Below are positions 10,194 through 19,169 of a DNA stretch of 35,462 bases, one piece after another. The position numbers and the translations under genes are program-made. The number at the start of each line of letters is the position of its first letter. The stretch's first letter is position 1. Under the pieces are notes generated by a model that was given only the letters and a program-made list of their open reading frames with translations, made no database searches and was not told the DNA's origin. This DNA is from Actinomyces provencensis (GTDB lineage: Bacteria > Actinomycetota > Actinomycetes > Actinomycetales > Actinomycetaceae), in NCBI RefSeq assembly GCF_900155435.1, contig NZ_LT700212.1, positions 837,381 through 872,842 of the forward strand, read 5' to 3'.

Positions 10194-10196
10194 ACT
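10191..10196 (+). promoter_or_regulatory. Candidate -10 box for rpoZ
   Basis: TAGACT fits TANNNT and would give a leader of about 55 nt before rpoZ. Its first three bases are also the gmk stop codon, so chance resemblance is possible. No -35 is visible. Confidence 0.35.
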
Positions 10197-10258
10197 CGGG
10201 AGCCGCGGCGTGTGCGCCCATCGCGCGCGCCGTCCAGTTCCACCGAAGCGGAGGCCAC

Positions 10259-10525
10259 ATGTCCGGAATCGTCGCCCAGCCCGAGGGCATCACCTACCCG
10301 CCCATCGACGACCTGCTCAAGCACGTCGACTCGAAGTACGCACTGGTGATCTTCGCGGCCAAGCGCGCCCGGCAGATCAACGCCTACAACCTGCAGCTCG
10401 AGCAGAACATGGTCCAGTTCGTCGGCCCGGTCGTGGAGACCGAGCCCGACGAGAAGCCCCTGGCCATCGCGCTGCGGGAGATCGACGAGGGCCTGCTGAC
10501 CCTCGAGGCCGACCAGAAGGCCTGA
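10259..10525 (+). CDS. rpoZ: RNA polymerase omega subunit
   Basis: The 88-residue protein matches actinobacterial omega: it starts with [20 protein letters not shown], then [12 protein letters not shown], the core helix that clamps the beta' C-terminus. It ends in an acidic tail with [14 protein letters not shown], the second conserved block. Omega assists assembly of RNA polymerase. The ATG at 10259 is preceded by GCGGAGG 4 nt upstream. It lies between gmk and coaBC, the conserved actinobacterial order, and coaBC begins 4 nt after its stop. Confidence 0.96.
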   Translation: MSGIVAQPEGITYPPIDDLLKHVDSKYALVIFAAKRARQINAYNLQLEQNMVQFVGPVVETEPDEKPLAIALREIDEGLLTLEADQKA

Positions 10526-10529
10526 ACCC

Positions 10530-11762
10530 GTGACGGCCACGGTCGTCGTCGGCGTCGGGGCGGGGATCGCCGCCTACAAGATGGCCCAGGTCGTGCGTGA
10601 CCTCATGCGTGGTGGCCACGACGTCACCGTCGTGCCGACACCCGCTTCACTGTCCTTCGTGGGCGCCGCCACCTGGGAGGCCCTGAGCGGCCACCCGGCG
10701 CACAGCGGTGTCTTCGAGGCCGGAGGCGCCGACCACGTCGAGATCGCGCGCCGCGCGGAACTCGTCCTCGTCGCCCCTGCCACTGCCGACCTCCTGGCAC
10801 GTCTGCGCCTGGGGATGGCCGACGACCTGCTCACCACGACCGTGCTCGCGGCGACCTGCCCGGTGGTCGTGGCCCCCGCCATGCACACCGCCATGTGGCA
10901 GGACCCGGCGACGCGTGAGAACGTCCGGGTCCTGCGTCAGCGCGGCATCACCGTCCTCGACCCCGCCGAAGGGGCCCTCAGCTCCGGCGACACCGGTGTC
11001 GGCAGGCTTCCCGATCCCGAGGTCCTCGTGCGTGCCGCCCTGGAGGCGCTGGGGGAGCGACGCTCGGCCGACGCACAGGACCACCCCCTCCACGGCGTGC
11101 GGATCCTGGTCACGGCCGGTGGGACACGCGAGGCCATCGACCCGGTCCGTTTCCTCGGCAACCGCTCCTCGGGCAGACAGGGGTGCGCCGTCGCGGCGGC
11201 TGCACTCGCCCTGGGGGCCGAGGTCACCCTGGTGCTGGCCAATGTCGACCCGGGGCTGGTCCCCGAGGGGGTGCGGGTCGTCCACGCCCCGTCCGCGGCT
11301 TCCATGGAGGAGGCCGTCACCTCCCGACTGGGCGGGACCGATGTCCTCGTCATGGCGGCCGCGGTGGCGGACTTCCGACCGCGGGAGACCCGCGAGGAGA
11401 AGATCAAGAAGGATCCCTCCACGGACGACGCGCCGGTGATCACCCTGGAGCGTACGACGGACATCCTCGCGGAGTCCGCGCACTCACCCCATCGTCCACG
11501 CGTCGTCGTCGGCTTCGCCGCCGAGACGGGGAGCGTGGAGGACGTCCTGGCCCGCGGCCGCGAGAAGGCAGAGCGCAAGGGCGCGGACCTCCTCGCCGTC
11601 AATGCGGTCGGGGCGGGGCTCGGGTTCGGTGACGTCGACAACACGCTCCACCTCCTGGACGCCCACGGCGAGGAGGTCGCGACGATCACGGGGTCCAAGG
11701 AGAGCGTCGCACGGGACCTCGTCGACCAGGTGCGCGTGTTGCTGGGTACGATGTCCCGGTGA
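10530..11762 (+). CDS. coaBC: Bifunctional phosphopantothenoylcysteine decarboxylase / phosphopantothenate-cysteine ligase
   Basis: CoaBC makes 4'-phosphopantetheine for CoA in two steps. The N-terminal flavoprotein CoaC domain (about 1-180) shows GIAAYK, the FMN-binding [13 protein letters not shown] segment and the substrate motif PAMHTAMW, the form found in mycobacterial CoaC rather than PAMN. The C-terminal CoaB domain (about 188-410) starts [20 protein letters not shown] and has [17 protein letters not shown] with KIKK, and GFAAETG. The N-terminal loop reads [10 protein letters not shown] where most homologues have GVSGGIAAYK, a mild change. The GTG start is 4 nt after rpoZ. The stop overlaps metK by 4 nt, so the two are probably coupled. 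Confidence 0.96.
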   Translation: MTATVVVGVGAGIAAYKMAQVVRDLMRGGHDVTVVPTPASLSFVGAATWEALSGHPAHSGVFEAGGADHVEIARRAELVLVAPATADLLARLRLGMADDLLTTTVLAATCPVVVAPAMHTAMWQDPATRENVRVLRQRGITVLDPAEGALSSGDTGVGRLPDPEVLVRAALEALGERRSADAQDHPLHGVRILVTAGGTREAIDPVRFLGNRSSGRQGCAVAAAALALGAEVTLVLANVDPGLVPEGVRVVHAPSAASMEEAVTSRLGGTDVLVMAAAVADFRPRETREEKIKKDPSTDDAPVITLERTTDILAESAHSPHRPRVVVGFAAETGSVEDVLARGREKAERKGADLLAVNAVGAGLGFGDVDNTLHLLDAHGEEVATITGSKESVARDLVDQVRVLLGTMSR

Positions 11763-12961
11763 CTTCCACCCTGCGCCTCTTCACCTCCGAGTCCGTCACG
11801 GAGGGCCATCCCGACAAGATCTGTGACCGGATCTCCGACTCCATCCTCGACGCCATGCTCGAGCAGGACCCCGACGCACGCGTCGCCGTGGAGACCATGG
11901 TCACCACCGGGCTCGTCCACGTGGCCGGTGAGGTCACCACGGAGCACGCCTACGTCGAGATCCCCCAGATCGTGCGCGACGAGATCCGCCGGATCGGCTA
12001 CACCTCCTCGCGCATCGGTTTCGACGGTGCCTCCTGCGGTGTGTCCGTCTCGATCGGACAGCAGAGCCCGGACATCGCCCAGGGCGTGGACAAGTCCCTG
12101 GAGGTGCGCAGCGACGGGATGGGCCTGGACGAGCGTGACCAGCAGGGCGCGGGCGACCAGGGACTCATGTTCGGCTACGCCTGCGACGAGACCCCCGACC
12201 TCATGCCTGCCCCGATCTGGCTGGCGCACCGCCTCGCCAAGAGGCTCGCCGACGTGCGCCACCGGGGCATCGTGGAGGGGCTGCGCCCCGACGGCAAGAC
12301 GCAGGTCACCCTCGGCTACGAGGGGGACCGGCCCGTCTCCCTGGAGACCGTGGTCGTCTCCTCCCAGCACGACGACGAACTGACGCTCTCCCAGCTGGAC
12401 TCCGCGGTGCGCACCCACGTCATCGCGCCCGTGCTGGAGGAGGCAGGACTCGACCTGGCGACCTCGGACACCGAGGTCCTCGTCAACCCCTCGGGACGCT
12501 TCGTCATCGGGGGTCCGGCCGGGGACGCAGGACTGACCGGACGCAAGATCATCGTCGACACCTACGGGGGCATGGCACGCCACGGCGGCGGTGCCTTCTC
12601 CGGCAAGGACCCCTCGAAGGTGGACCGCTCTGCCGCCTACGCCATGCGCTGGGTCGCCAAGCACGTCGTCGCGGCAGGCCTCGCCACGCGCTGCGAGGTG
12701 CAGGTGGCCTACGCGATCGGTCGGGCACACCCGGTGGGTCTCTACGTCGACACCTTCGGGACCGGGGTCGTGGACGACGCCCGTATCGCCGACGCGGTCA
12801 GGGAGGTCTTCGACCTGCGCCCCCTGGGCATGATCCAGGACCTGGACCTGTTGCGGCCCATCTACCGCAGCACCGCCGCCTACGGGCACTTCGGCCGCAG
12901 GGGCTTCACCTGGGAGGAGACACCCCGCACCGAACAGCTGCGGGAGGCACTGGGCGCCTGA
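11759..12961 (+). CDS. metK: S-adenosylmethionine synthetase
   Basis: MetK forms SAM from methionine and ATP. The 400-residue protein contains the N-terminal [20 protein letters not shown] (about residues 8-27), the methionine-binding loop [12 protein letters not shown] (130-141) and the phosphate-binding [16 protein letters not shown], all normal. The length is typical. The GTG start at 11759 forms a GTGA overlap with coaBC; no strong Shine-Dalgarno is visible, so coupling to coaBC translation is likely. The next gene, a VKOR, starts 66 nt downstream with no evident terminator between, so they may be co-transcribed. Confidence 0.98.
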   Translation: MTSTLRLFTSESVTEGHPDKICDRISDSILDAMLEQDPDARVAVETMVTTGLVHVAGEVTTEHAYVEIPQIVRDEIRRIGYTSSRIGFDGASCGVSVSIGQQSPDIAQGVDKSLEVRSDGMGLDERDQQGAGDQGLMFGYACDETPDLMPAPIWLAHRLAKRLADVRHRGIVEGLRPDGKTQVTLGYEGDRPVSLETVVVSSQHDDELTLSQLDSAVRTHVIAPVLEEAGLDLATSDTEVLVNPSGRFVIGGPAGDAGLTGRKIIVDTYGGMARHGGGAFSGKDPSKVDRSAAYAMRWVAKHVVAAGLATRCEVQVAYAIGRAHPVGLYVDTFGTGVVDDARIADAVREVFDLRPLGMIQDLDLLRPIYRSTAAYGHFGRRGFTWEETPRTEQLREALGA

Positions 12962-13027
12962 GGGCGCCGTCCCCGCACCCGGGGGAGCAGGGCAGGAGGA
13001 CCGTTGGGAGACAGGACAGGAGGGGAC

Positions 13028-13705
13028 ATGGCAGGCAGCACGGACACGACGGACGAGGGCGTGGCGCCGCTTCCGGAGGAGGCGGACGGGGCCGAGGACC
13101 TCGACCTCGACCTCCACCGGCCCGCGTCCCGGACCTGGCGGGCACGCACCGCCCTGGAGATGGCCGTCTCAGGGGTGGTGGGCCTCATCGCCTCCTTCGT
13201 GCTGTCCATCGAGGCGTGGCACCTCGCCGGGGACTCCACACGGACCTTCGCCTGCGACGTGAGCTCGGTCCTGTCCTGCTCGACGGTGGCCCAGACACCG
13301 CAGGCACGGGTGCTGGGGTTCCCCAATGCCTTCCTCGGCATCCTCTTCGAGTCCGTCGTCCTCGCGGTGTCCGTGGCCATCCTCGCCGGGGTGCGCTTCC
13401 CCCGCTGGTACATGTGGGGCGTGCAGGCCCTGTACACGATCGGGCTGGCCTTCGCCCTGTGGCTGTTCGCCCAGTCGTACTTCGTCATCCACGTGCTGTG
13501 CCCGTGGTGCCTGCTCATCACCGTGACCACGACCCTCGTCTGGGCGGGCCTGACGCGCCTGAACGTGCGTGACAGCGTGATCCCGGCACCCGCGTGGGCG
13601 CGCCGCCTCGTCGCCTCGGGGACGGACTGGTACATCACGGGACTCTTCCTGGTGGTGCTGTTGGGAGCCGTCGTCGCCCGCTACGGGAGTGCGCTGATCG
13701 GCTGA
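13028..13705 (+). CDS. Vitamin K epoxide reductase family membrane protein (VKOR)
   Basis: Bacterial VKOR re-oxidises a periplasmic or extracytoplasmic disulfide-forming thioredoxin-like protein and passes electrons to quinone. The 225-residue protein has an acidic cytoplasmic N-terminus (about 1-40) followed by about five hydrophobic segments. All four redox cysteines are present: loop Cys76 and Cys84 in CDVSSVLSC, and the active-site pair C158-P-W-C161. The GFPNAFLGI quinone-pocket segment is also clear. In Actinomyces oris VKOR partners MdbA for oxidative folding of pilins; no MdbA-like thioredoxin gene is nearby, so a remote partner is inferred. I chose ATG 13028 with AGGAGGGG directly upstream; a TTG at 13004 with its own AGGAGGA is an alternative. 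Confidence 0.93.
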   Translation: MAGSTDTTDEGVAPLPEEADGAEDLDLDLHRPASRTWRARTALEMAVSGVVGLIASFVLSIEAWHLAGDSTRTFACDVSSVLSCSTVAQTPQARVLGFPNAFLGILFESVVLAVSVAILAGVRFPRWYMWGVQALYTIGLAFALWLFAQSYFVIHVLCPWCLLITVTTTLVWAGLTRLNVRDSVIPAPAWARRLVASGTDWYITGLFLVVLLGAVVARYGSALIG

Positions 13706-13715
13706 CGGTGCTCAA

Positions 13716-13940
13716 GCCGTCGCCGGGTGATCGGCGGACGGGGCGCCCGGCTGCCCGACGGGTGATCGCCGGACGGCGCGCCCAGCTGCCCGACGGGTGA
13801 TCGCCGGACGTGGCGCCCGGCTGACACCGCCGGGTGATCGCCGGACGTGGCGCCCGGCTGACACCGCCGGGTTCCCGGCCCACGGCGCCCGGCTGACACC
13901 GCCGGGTTCCCGGCCCACGGCGCCCGGCTGACACCGCCGG
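13716..13940. repeat. Tandem array of seven 35-37-bp GC-rich units
   Basis: The array fills nearly all the VKOR-priA spacer. Clear units are 13812-13848 (37 bp), 13849-13883 and 13884-13918 (35 bp each, identical), with older copies from 13716 and 13742 and a partial copy from 13919. Two unit types share GGCGCCCGGCTGACACCGCC and differ in the second half, which is GGGTGATCGCCGGACGT or GGGTTCCCGGCCCAC. A gene end lies on one side and the priA promoter on the other. Confidence 0.85.
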
Positions 13941-13977
13941 GGCCGGGGGAGGGACTCCACGTGCCCCCGGAGCGTGG

Positions 13978-13983
13978 TGCAAT
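13978..13983 (+). promoter_or_regulatory. Candidate -10 of a leaderless priA transcript
   Basis: TGCAAT ends 6 nt before the priA ATG and there is no Shine-Dalgarno. The surrounding CAATGGGGCCATG is identical to the promoter of the FMN riboswitch unit at 22060. Confidence 0.5.
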
Positions 13984-13989
13984 GGGGCC

Positions 13990-15996
13990 ATGGAGACCCG
14001 ACAGGACGCGCTGATCGACATGGGGGACCAGGCCGACCCCGTCGACGTCGCCCGCGTCCTCGTCGACGTGGACCTGCCCCAACTGGACCGTCCCCTCGAC
14101 TACACCGTGCCCGAGGACCTCTCCGCCTCGGCCCGACCCGGGCGCCTGGTGAGGGTGCGTCTGGCGGGCCGGAAGGCGAACGGGTGGATCGTCTCACGCG
14201 GGCAGGTCGCCCCCGGTGGGCGTCCGCTCCAGCCGCTGCTCAGCGTCGTCTCCGACGTCGAGGTGGTCACCCCCGCCGTCCTCGACCTCGCCCGGTCCCT
14301 GGCGGACCGCAATGTCTCCACCGCCTCCCAGGTCCTGAGCCTGGCGGTGCCCGCCCGCCACGCCGCGACCGAGCGCGCGGTGCTGGCGGAGCCGGACCCG
14401 GAGACCCTGCCGGTGGAGGCCCCGGATCCCGCAGCCTGGTCGGACCATCCCGGTGGAGGGGCGCTGCTCGGGCGGCTCGCCCGGGGTGAGAGCCCGCGGG
14501 CGGTCTGGACGGCTCTGCCCACCACCCGCGACACCGAGCTGGTCGCCCTGGTCCGCGCCGCGCGGGCGTCCGGGCGCTCCGTCCTGGTCATCGCACCCAC
14601 GAACGTCCAGGTCGAGGAGCTGCGCGACCTCCTCGCCGCAGACCTGGGGACGGAACAGGTGGTGTCCACGACTGCGGAGGACACCCCCGCCCAGCGTTAC
14701 AGGGTCCACCTGGAGGCCCTCCTCGGTCGCGTGCACGTCGTGGTCGGCACGCGCAGTGGCGTGTGGTGCCCGGTGCGGGACCTGGGCCTCGTCGTGGTCT
14801 GGGACGACGGGGACGACCGCCTCGTGGAGCAGCGCTCGCCCCACCTGGGTGCCCTGGACGTGGCGGTGGCCCGTGCCCACCTGGAGGGGGCGGGACTCGT
14901 GGCCGGGGCATTCGCCCGCTCGACGAAGGCGCAGGCACTGGTCCAGGCGCACTGGGCGGCCTCACTGGTCCCGGAGCGTGGGGTCCTGCGGGCTGCGACA
15001 CCACGGGTCTGGGTCCCCGACGACTTCGACCGTGAGCGCGAGGGCGCTGCCTCCGGCGCCCACCTGCCACCCAGCGCCCAGAGGCTCATCCGGCGCCAAC
15101 TGGCCGCCGGTCCCGTCCTCGTCCAGGTCCCCCTGGCGGGGTACGTCCCCGTGGTCTGCTGCGAACGCTGTCGGCGCGCCGCGCGCTGCACCCACTGCGG
15201 GGGTCCGCTCTCACTCGGTCGGGAGGGAGCGATCACCTGCGGCTGGTGCGGACGTGGGACCCAGTCCTGGCGGTGCCCGGAGTGTGCGGGCACACGCCTG
15301 CGCGGGGTGCGCGTCGGCTCGGACCGGACGGGGGAGGAACTCGGGCGCGCGTTCCCGGGGGTGCCCTTGACGATCTCCTCCTCCACGCGTGGGACCACCC
15401 GCGCCGTGGGTCCCGGCTCGCGCCTGGTCGTGGCCACGCCGGGGGCCGAGCCGCGGGCAGAGGGCGGATACGCCGCCGTCCTGGTGCTCGACGCCTCCGC
15501 GATCGCGTCTCGTCCCGAGTTGTGGGCGCCCGAGGAGGCCCTCCGACGCTGGTTCAATGCCCTGGCACTGGCCCGTCCCGGCGTCCCGGCCGTCGTCCTG
15601 GGTGGCGTGGAGCGGACCCTCGCCCAGACCCTCGTGCGCTGGGACCCGGCCGACTTCGCGGCACGTTCCCTCGACGAACGCGCCGCCCTGGGCTTCTTCC
15701 CCGCCATGACGGTGGTGGCCCTGGACGGGGAGCCCGAGGACGTCGAGGAGGTCGTGGAGCGCTCCGGAGCCGAGGTCATGGGCACGGTCCCGGCCGACCG
15801 TCCGGGCACGGGCGTGGACAAGCGCGTGGGCGCCGGCGAGGGCACGGGGGCGGCGACGCAGGTGCGCACCCTGGTCCGTGTCCCCCGCGAGGGCTCACCC
15901 GCCCTCTTCGAGCGTCTCCGGGAGGTCCAGCAGCAGCGTTCGTCGCGGAAGCTTCCCCTGGTCCGGATCAGCGTCAACCCGCCCGAGCTCTTCTGA
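13990..15996 (+). CDS. priA: PriA-like primosomal protein lacking helicase motifs
   Basis: The N-terminus (DLPQLDRPLDYTVPEDL, then RPGRLVRVRLAGRKANGWIV) is the PriA 3'-end DNA-binding domain. The zinc-binding region with CERC, CTHC, CGWC and CPEC lies at residues 390-434, and the C-terminal PriA domain is present (LVRISVNPPELF at the end). The ATPase motifs are missing: where Walker A should lie the sequence reads LPTTRDTELVAL, without GKT, and the DEEH box is replaced by WDDGDD. Loss of these motifs is known for actinobacterial PriA, which is annotated as probably non-helicase. A scaffold role in replication restart is therefore inferred. The 668-residue length is near the usual ~650-730. 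The start is apparently leaderless; ATG 14020 is an alternative. Confidence 0.93.
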   Translation: METRQDALIDMGDQADPVDVARVLVDVDLPQLDRPLDYTVPEDLSASARPGRLVRVRLAGRKANGWIVSRGQVAPGGRPLQPLLSVVSDVEVVTPAVLDLARSLADRNVSTASQVLSLAVPARHAATERAVLAEPDPETLPVEAPDPAAWSDHPGGGALLGRLARGESPRAVWTALPTTRDTELVALVRAARASGRSVLVIAPTNVQVEELRDLLAADLGTEQVVSTTAEDTPAQRYRVHLEALLGRVHVVVGTRSGVWCPVRDLGLVVVWDDGDDRLVEQRSPHLGALDVAVARAHLEGAGLVAGAFARSTKAQALVQAHWAASLVPERGVLRAATPRVWVPDDFDREREGAASGAHLPPSAQRLIRRQLAAGPVLVQVPLAGYVPVVCCERCRRAARCTHCGGPLSLGREGAITCGWCGRGTQSWRCPECAGTRLRGVRVGSDRTGEELGRAFPGVPLTISSSTRGTTRAVGPGSRLVVATPGAEPRAEGGYAAVLVLDASAIASRPELWAPEEALRRWFNALALARPGVPAVVLGGVERTLAQTLVRWDPADFAARSLDERAALGFFPAMTVVALDGEPEDVEEVVERSGAEVMGTVPADRPGTGVDKRVGAGEGTGAATQVRTLVRVPREGSPALFERLREVQQQRSSRKLPLVRISVNPPELF

Positions 15997-16010
15997 GACG
16001 TGGCCCGTGG

Positions 16011-16016
16011 CACAAT
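16011..16016 (+). promoter_or_regulatory. Candidate -10 box for the HAD hydrolase gene
   Basis: CACAAT within GTGGCACAATGG matches the promoter core seen before the FMN riboswitch and the M50 gene. It begins 15 nt after the priA stop and would give a leader of about 20 nt that contains GGGAGGAG. Confidence 0.5.
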
Positions 16017-16042
16017 GGCGCCAGGACCGCGGGAGGAGTTCC

Positions 16043-16645
16043 ATGCCAGTGCAGATGGTCGTCCTCGATCTGGGGAACGTGCTCGTCGATTGGGACCCCG
16101 CCCTCACCCAGGGCGACTCAGCCACCCGCGAGGAGTGGGAGCGCTTCGTGGTGCGCGCTGACTTCTGGGCGTTCAACAGGACACTGGATGCCGGGGTCCC
16201 CCTCTCAGAGGCACACGACTGGTTCTCCACCCACCACGGGGAGGACATCGCGTTCCTCGACCGCTACGTCTCCGGTTTCGGGAGGTCACTGCGGGGTCCG
16301 GTGCCGGGAATGACCGAGGTGGTGGATGACCTGCTGGCCTCGGGCATGCGCGTCGGCGGTCTCTCGAACTGGCCCGGCGAGCTCTTCCACCACGCGACGG
16401 AGCGGATCGACCTCGTCGGGCGCCTGGAGGACGTCGTCGTCTCCGGGTTCGAGCACGTGCGCAAACCCGACCCCCGCATCTACCGCCTGATGCTGGAACG
16501 CTTCTCCCTGCGTCCCGGGGAGACGGTCTTCGTCGACGACGTCGAGGAGAACGTGGAGGCCGCGCGGGACCTCGGCATCCACGCCCTGTTGTTCACGGGC
16601 GCGCAGGCGCTGCGCGAGGACCTGGGGCGCGCAGGGGTCCTGTGA
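16043..16645 (+). CDS. HAD-superfamily hydrolase (YihX-like phosphatase)
   Basis: The 200-residue protein has HAD motif I LDLGNVLVDWD with nucleophile Asp9, motif II GLSNW, motif III lysine Lys141 in RKPDPRIY, and motif IV VDDVEENVEAA. Motif I reads D-L-G rather than the common D-x-D; this DLGNV variant is seen in YihX-type sugar-phosphate phosphatases and epoxide-hydrolase N-terminal phosphatase domains. The substrate cannot be read from the sequence; a small phosphorylated metabolite is likely. The ATG has GGGAGGAG 4 nt upstream. It stands between priA and fmt with its own promoter candidate. Confidence 0.88.
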   Translation: MPVQMVVLDLGNVLVDWDPALTQGDSATREEWERFVVRADFWAFNRTLDAGVPLSEAHDWFSTHHGEDIAFLDRYVSGFGRSLRGPVPGMTEVVDDLLASGMRVGGLSNWPGELFHHATERIDLVGRLEDVVVSGFEHVRKPDPRIYRLMLERFSLRPGETVFVDDVEENVEAARDLGIHALLFTGAQALREDLGRAGVL

Positions 16646-16656
16646 ACGCCCTCGCC

Positions 16657-16662
16657 TAGACT
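16657..16662 (+). promoter_or_regulatory. Candidate -10 of a leaderless fmt transcript
   Basis: TAGACT is a full TANNNT match and ends 6 nt before the GTG start codon at 16669. No Shine-Dalgarno is present. Confidence 0.55.
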
Positions 16663-16668
16663 GGCGGC

Positions 16669-17643
16669 GTGCGCATCATCTTCGCCGGGACGCCCCAAGC
16701 GGCGGTCCCCACCCTCCTCGCCCTCATCGACTCCCGCCACGAGGTGGCAGCAGTGCTCACCCGCCCGCCGGCACGCTCGGGCCGTGGTCGCTCCCTGCAC
16801 CCCTCCGAGGTGGCCGAGGTCGCCACCGCCCACGGGATCCGGCTCATCGAGGCCTCGGACCTGCGTGGGCAGGACACGTGCTCTGCCATCGGGGCCGTGG
16901 GGGCGGATCTCGGTGTCGTCGTCGCCTACGGCGCGCTGATCCCTCCCTCCGTTCTCGGGATGCCCCGTCTGGGGTGGGTGAACCTCCACTTCTCCGACCT
17001 GCCGCGCTGGCGCGGTGCCGCACCCGTGCAGTGGGCCGTCCGCGAGGGCGACCGGACCACGGCCTCCTGCGTCTTCCAGTTGGAGAAGGGGCTCGACACA
17101 GGCCCGGTGTTCTCCCGACTCCCGGTGACCATCGGGCGCGAGGACGCCGGGGAGCTGCTGGCGCGCATGTCGGAGCTCGGCGCGCACCAGGTGGTGGACG
17201 TGGTCGATGCACTGGAGGACGGGACGGCGCACGCCACGCCCCAGCCCACGGCAGCGGGTGGGGAGCCCGCGCCCTACGCGCGCCGGCTGACCACCGCCGA
17301 CGGGTTCACCGACTTCTCCGCCCCGGCCGAGACCGTCGACCGCCTGGTCCGTTCCGTCACCCCTGACCCGGGTGCCTGGACGACCCTTCCCGACGGGCGA
17401 CGTCTCAAGCTCGGCCCCGTGGAACCCACGCGGGCCCCCAGCCCCGGGATCGGCGTCCCGGTGGTCCACCGTCACGGTGTGGAGGTGGGCTGCGCGGAGG
17501 GGACCGTCGCCCTCGGGCAGGTCGCCCCGGCGGGGCGTTCCTGGATGGAGGCCTCCGCCTGGGCCAGGGGCGCGCGGCTGGACGGGGGCGCCCGCCTGGG
17601 CGCGCCGGCCGAAGGCGCGACCACCGGGAAGGACGGGCACTGA
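16669..17643 (+). CDS. fmt: Methionyl-tRNA formyltransferase
   Basis: Fmt formylates initiator Met-tRNA using 10-formyl-THF. The 324-residue protein begins MRIIFAGTPQAAVPTL, the family start. The catalytic triad is visible: Asn105 and His107 in VNLHFSDLPRWRGAAPVQ, and Asp143 in LDTGPV. The usual SLLP stretch reads FSDLP here. The C-terminal tRNA-binding domain follows from about residue 210, and the last ~30 residues are Gly/Ala-rich. The GTG start has no Shine-Dalgarno and lies 6 nt after TAGACT, so the mRNA is probably leaderless. The stop overlaps the rsmB ATG by one base (TGATG). Confidence 0.96.
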   Translation: MRIIFAGTPQAAVPTLLALIDSRHEVAAVLTRPPARSGRGRSLHPSEVAEVATAHGIRLIEASDLRGQDTCSAIGAVGADLGVVVAYGALIPPSVLGMPRLGWVNLHFSDLPRWRGAAPVQWAVREGDRTTASCVFQLEKGLDTGPVFSRLPVTIGREDAGELLARMSELGAHQVVDVVDALEDGTAHATPQPTAAGGEPAPYARRLTTADGFTDFSAPAETVDRLVRSVTPDPGAWTTLPDGRRLKLGPVEPTRAPSPGIGVPVVHRHGVEVGCAEGTVALGQVAPAGRSWMEASAWARGARLDGGARLGAPAEGATTGKDGH

Positions 17644-19130
17644 TGGCCACCCACCGCTACTCCGACGGATACCGCGCACTCCGCGGTGCCGACCCCGCAC
17701 GCCTGGTGGCCTTCGACGTCCTGCTCCGCGTCGAGACGGAGGGCGCCTACGCGAACCTCCTCCTGCCCCGTGCCCTGCGGGAGGTCCGCTCGGACGTGCC
17801 CCGCTTCGACTCCCGTGACGCTGCCTTCACCTCCGAACTGGTGTACGGCACCCTGCGCAGCCTCGGTCGACTCGACTGGGTCCTCCAGCGTCACCTCACA
17901 CGTCCCCTCGCCGAGGCCGACGATGCCGTGCGGGTCCTCCTGCGCCTCGGTGCCCACCAACTCCTCGACATGCGCGTCCCCGACCATGCGGCCGTGGGAG
18001 CGACGGTGGACCTCGCCCGGGAGGTCGTCACCGACGGTCCCGTGAGGATGGTCAATGCGGTGCTCCGCTCCCTCACACGGGAAGGCGTCGAGGCCATCGA
18101 TGCCGACATCGACGCGATCCCGGGGGTGGACGAGCGTCTCGCGGTGCGCCACTCCCACCCGGAGTGGATGGTCTCCGCATTCCGGGAGGCCCTCCAGGGA
18201 CACGGTTTCGACCCCGGGGAGCTGGAGGACCTGCTGGCCTCCGACAATGTCCCCCCGCTGGTGACCCTGGTGGCACGACCCGGCCTGCTGTCACCGGGCG
18301 AACTCGCCGACGAGGCCGAGGACGTGCTCGGCACCCGTGTGGCTCCCGGGGGCGTCTCCGAGTACGCGGTGCTCCTCGAGTCCGGTGACCCGGCGTCCCT
18401 GCCCTCGGTCCGCTCCGGCCTGGCCGGTGCCCAGGACGAGGGATCCCAGCTCTGCGCCCAGCTCGCGGCCGACGCCCCCGTCGAGGGGAACGACACGCGC
18501 TGGTTGGACCTCTGCGCGGGCCCGGGGGGCAAGGCTGCCCTGCTCGGTGCGCTCGCCCGGGACCGTGGGGCGGCGCTCGTCGCCAATGAGATCCACCCCC
18601 ACCGGGCGCGCCTGGTGGAGAGGGCGGTCCGGGCCCTCGACGACGTCGAGGTCGTCTCCGGGGACGGGCGGACCTTCGGTGGGGCCCGCACCCCGTGGCC
18701 CCTGGGTTCCTTCGACCGGGTCCTGGTGGACGCCCCCTGCACGGGAATGGGGTCGCTGCGGCGACGGCCGGAGTCACGCTGGCGGCGCAGGCCTGAGGAC
18801 GTGGACGAGCTCACCGCACTCCAGGCCGCACTCCTGGACCGGGCACTGGACCTGGTCCGCCCCGGCGGGGTGGTCGCGTACGTGACCTGTTCACCCCACC
18901 TGCGCGAGACCCGGGAGCAGGTGGAACGTCTGCTGGTCCGCGGTGACGTCGAACTCCTGGATGCCGTGGCACTGGCCGGTGAGCTCACCCCCGAGCCGTT
19001 GCGGGTCCCCGAGGGCGCCGGGCACGTGCTCCGGGACGGGACCGAGGTCCCGGGGCGCACCCTGCAGCTGTGGGGGCACCGCAACGGGACGGACGCCATG
19101 TTCACCGTACTGCTGCGTCGCAGCCTCTGA
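17643..19130 (+). CDS. rsmB: 16S rRNA (cytosine-967 C5)-methyltransferase
   Basis: RsmB methylates C967 of 16S rRNA using SAM. The 495-residue protein combines an N-terminal NusB-like RNA-binding domain (about 18-150, with ARLVAFDVLLRVETEGAYAN) and a C-terminal Rossmann methyltransferase. The SAM motif is LDLCAGPGGK (288-297). The two RNA C5-methyltransferase cysteines are Cys366 in DAPCTGMGS and catalytic Cys416 in VTCSPH. The family usually reads TCS at the second site, as here. It overlaps fmt by one base and is the second gene of that operon, a common pairing. Confidence 0.96.
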   Translation: MATHRYSDGYRALRGADPARLVAFDVLLRVETEGAYANLLLPRALREVRSDVPRFDSRDAAFTSELVYGTLRSLGRLDWVLQRHLTRPLAEADDAVRVLLRLGAHQLLDMRVPDHAAVGATVDLAREVVTDGPVRMVNAVLRSLTREGVEAIDADIDAIPGVDERLAVRHSHPEWMVSAFREALQGHGFDPGELEDLLASDNVPPLVTLVARPGLLSPGELADEAEDVLGTRVAPGGVSEYAVLLESGDPASLPSVRSGLAGAQDEGSQLCAQLAADAPVEGNDTRWLDLCAGPGGKAALLGALARDRGAALVANEIHPHRARLVERAVRALDDVEVVSGDGRTFGGARTPWPLGSFDRVLVDAPCTGMGSLRRRPESRWRRRPEDVDELTALQAALLDRALDLVRPGGVVAYVTCSPHLRETREQVERLLVRGDVELLDAVALAGELTPEPLRVPEGAGHVLRDGTEVPGRTLQLWGHRNGTDAMFTVLLRRSL

Positions 19131-19157
19131 GGAGCCCTCCGGGTCGGCGGGGACCGA

Positions 19158-19163
19158 TACCCT
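19158..19163 (+). promoter_or_regulatory. Candidate -10 of a leaderless rpe transcript
   Basis: TACCCT fits TANNNT and ends 6 nt before the rpe ATG. No Shine-Dalgarno lies between. Confidence 0.5.
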
Positions 19164-19169
19164 GAGCAC

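Noticed and set aside
10937-13117. Long minus-strand open frame opposite coaBC and metK
   Set aside because: It is the antisense shadow of two well-identified genes and has no family features.
13716-13940. CRISPR-like array
   Set aside because: The repeats are contiguous with no unique spacers and no cas genes are nearby.
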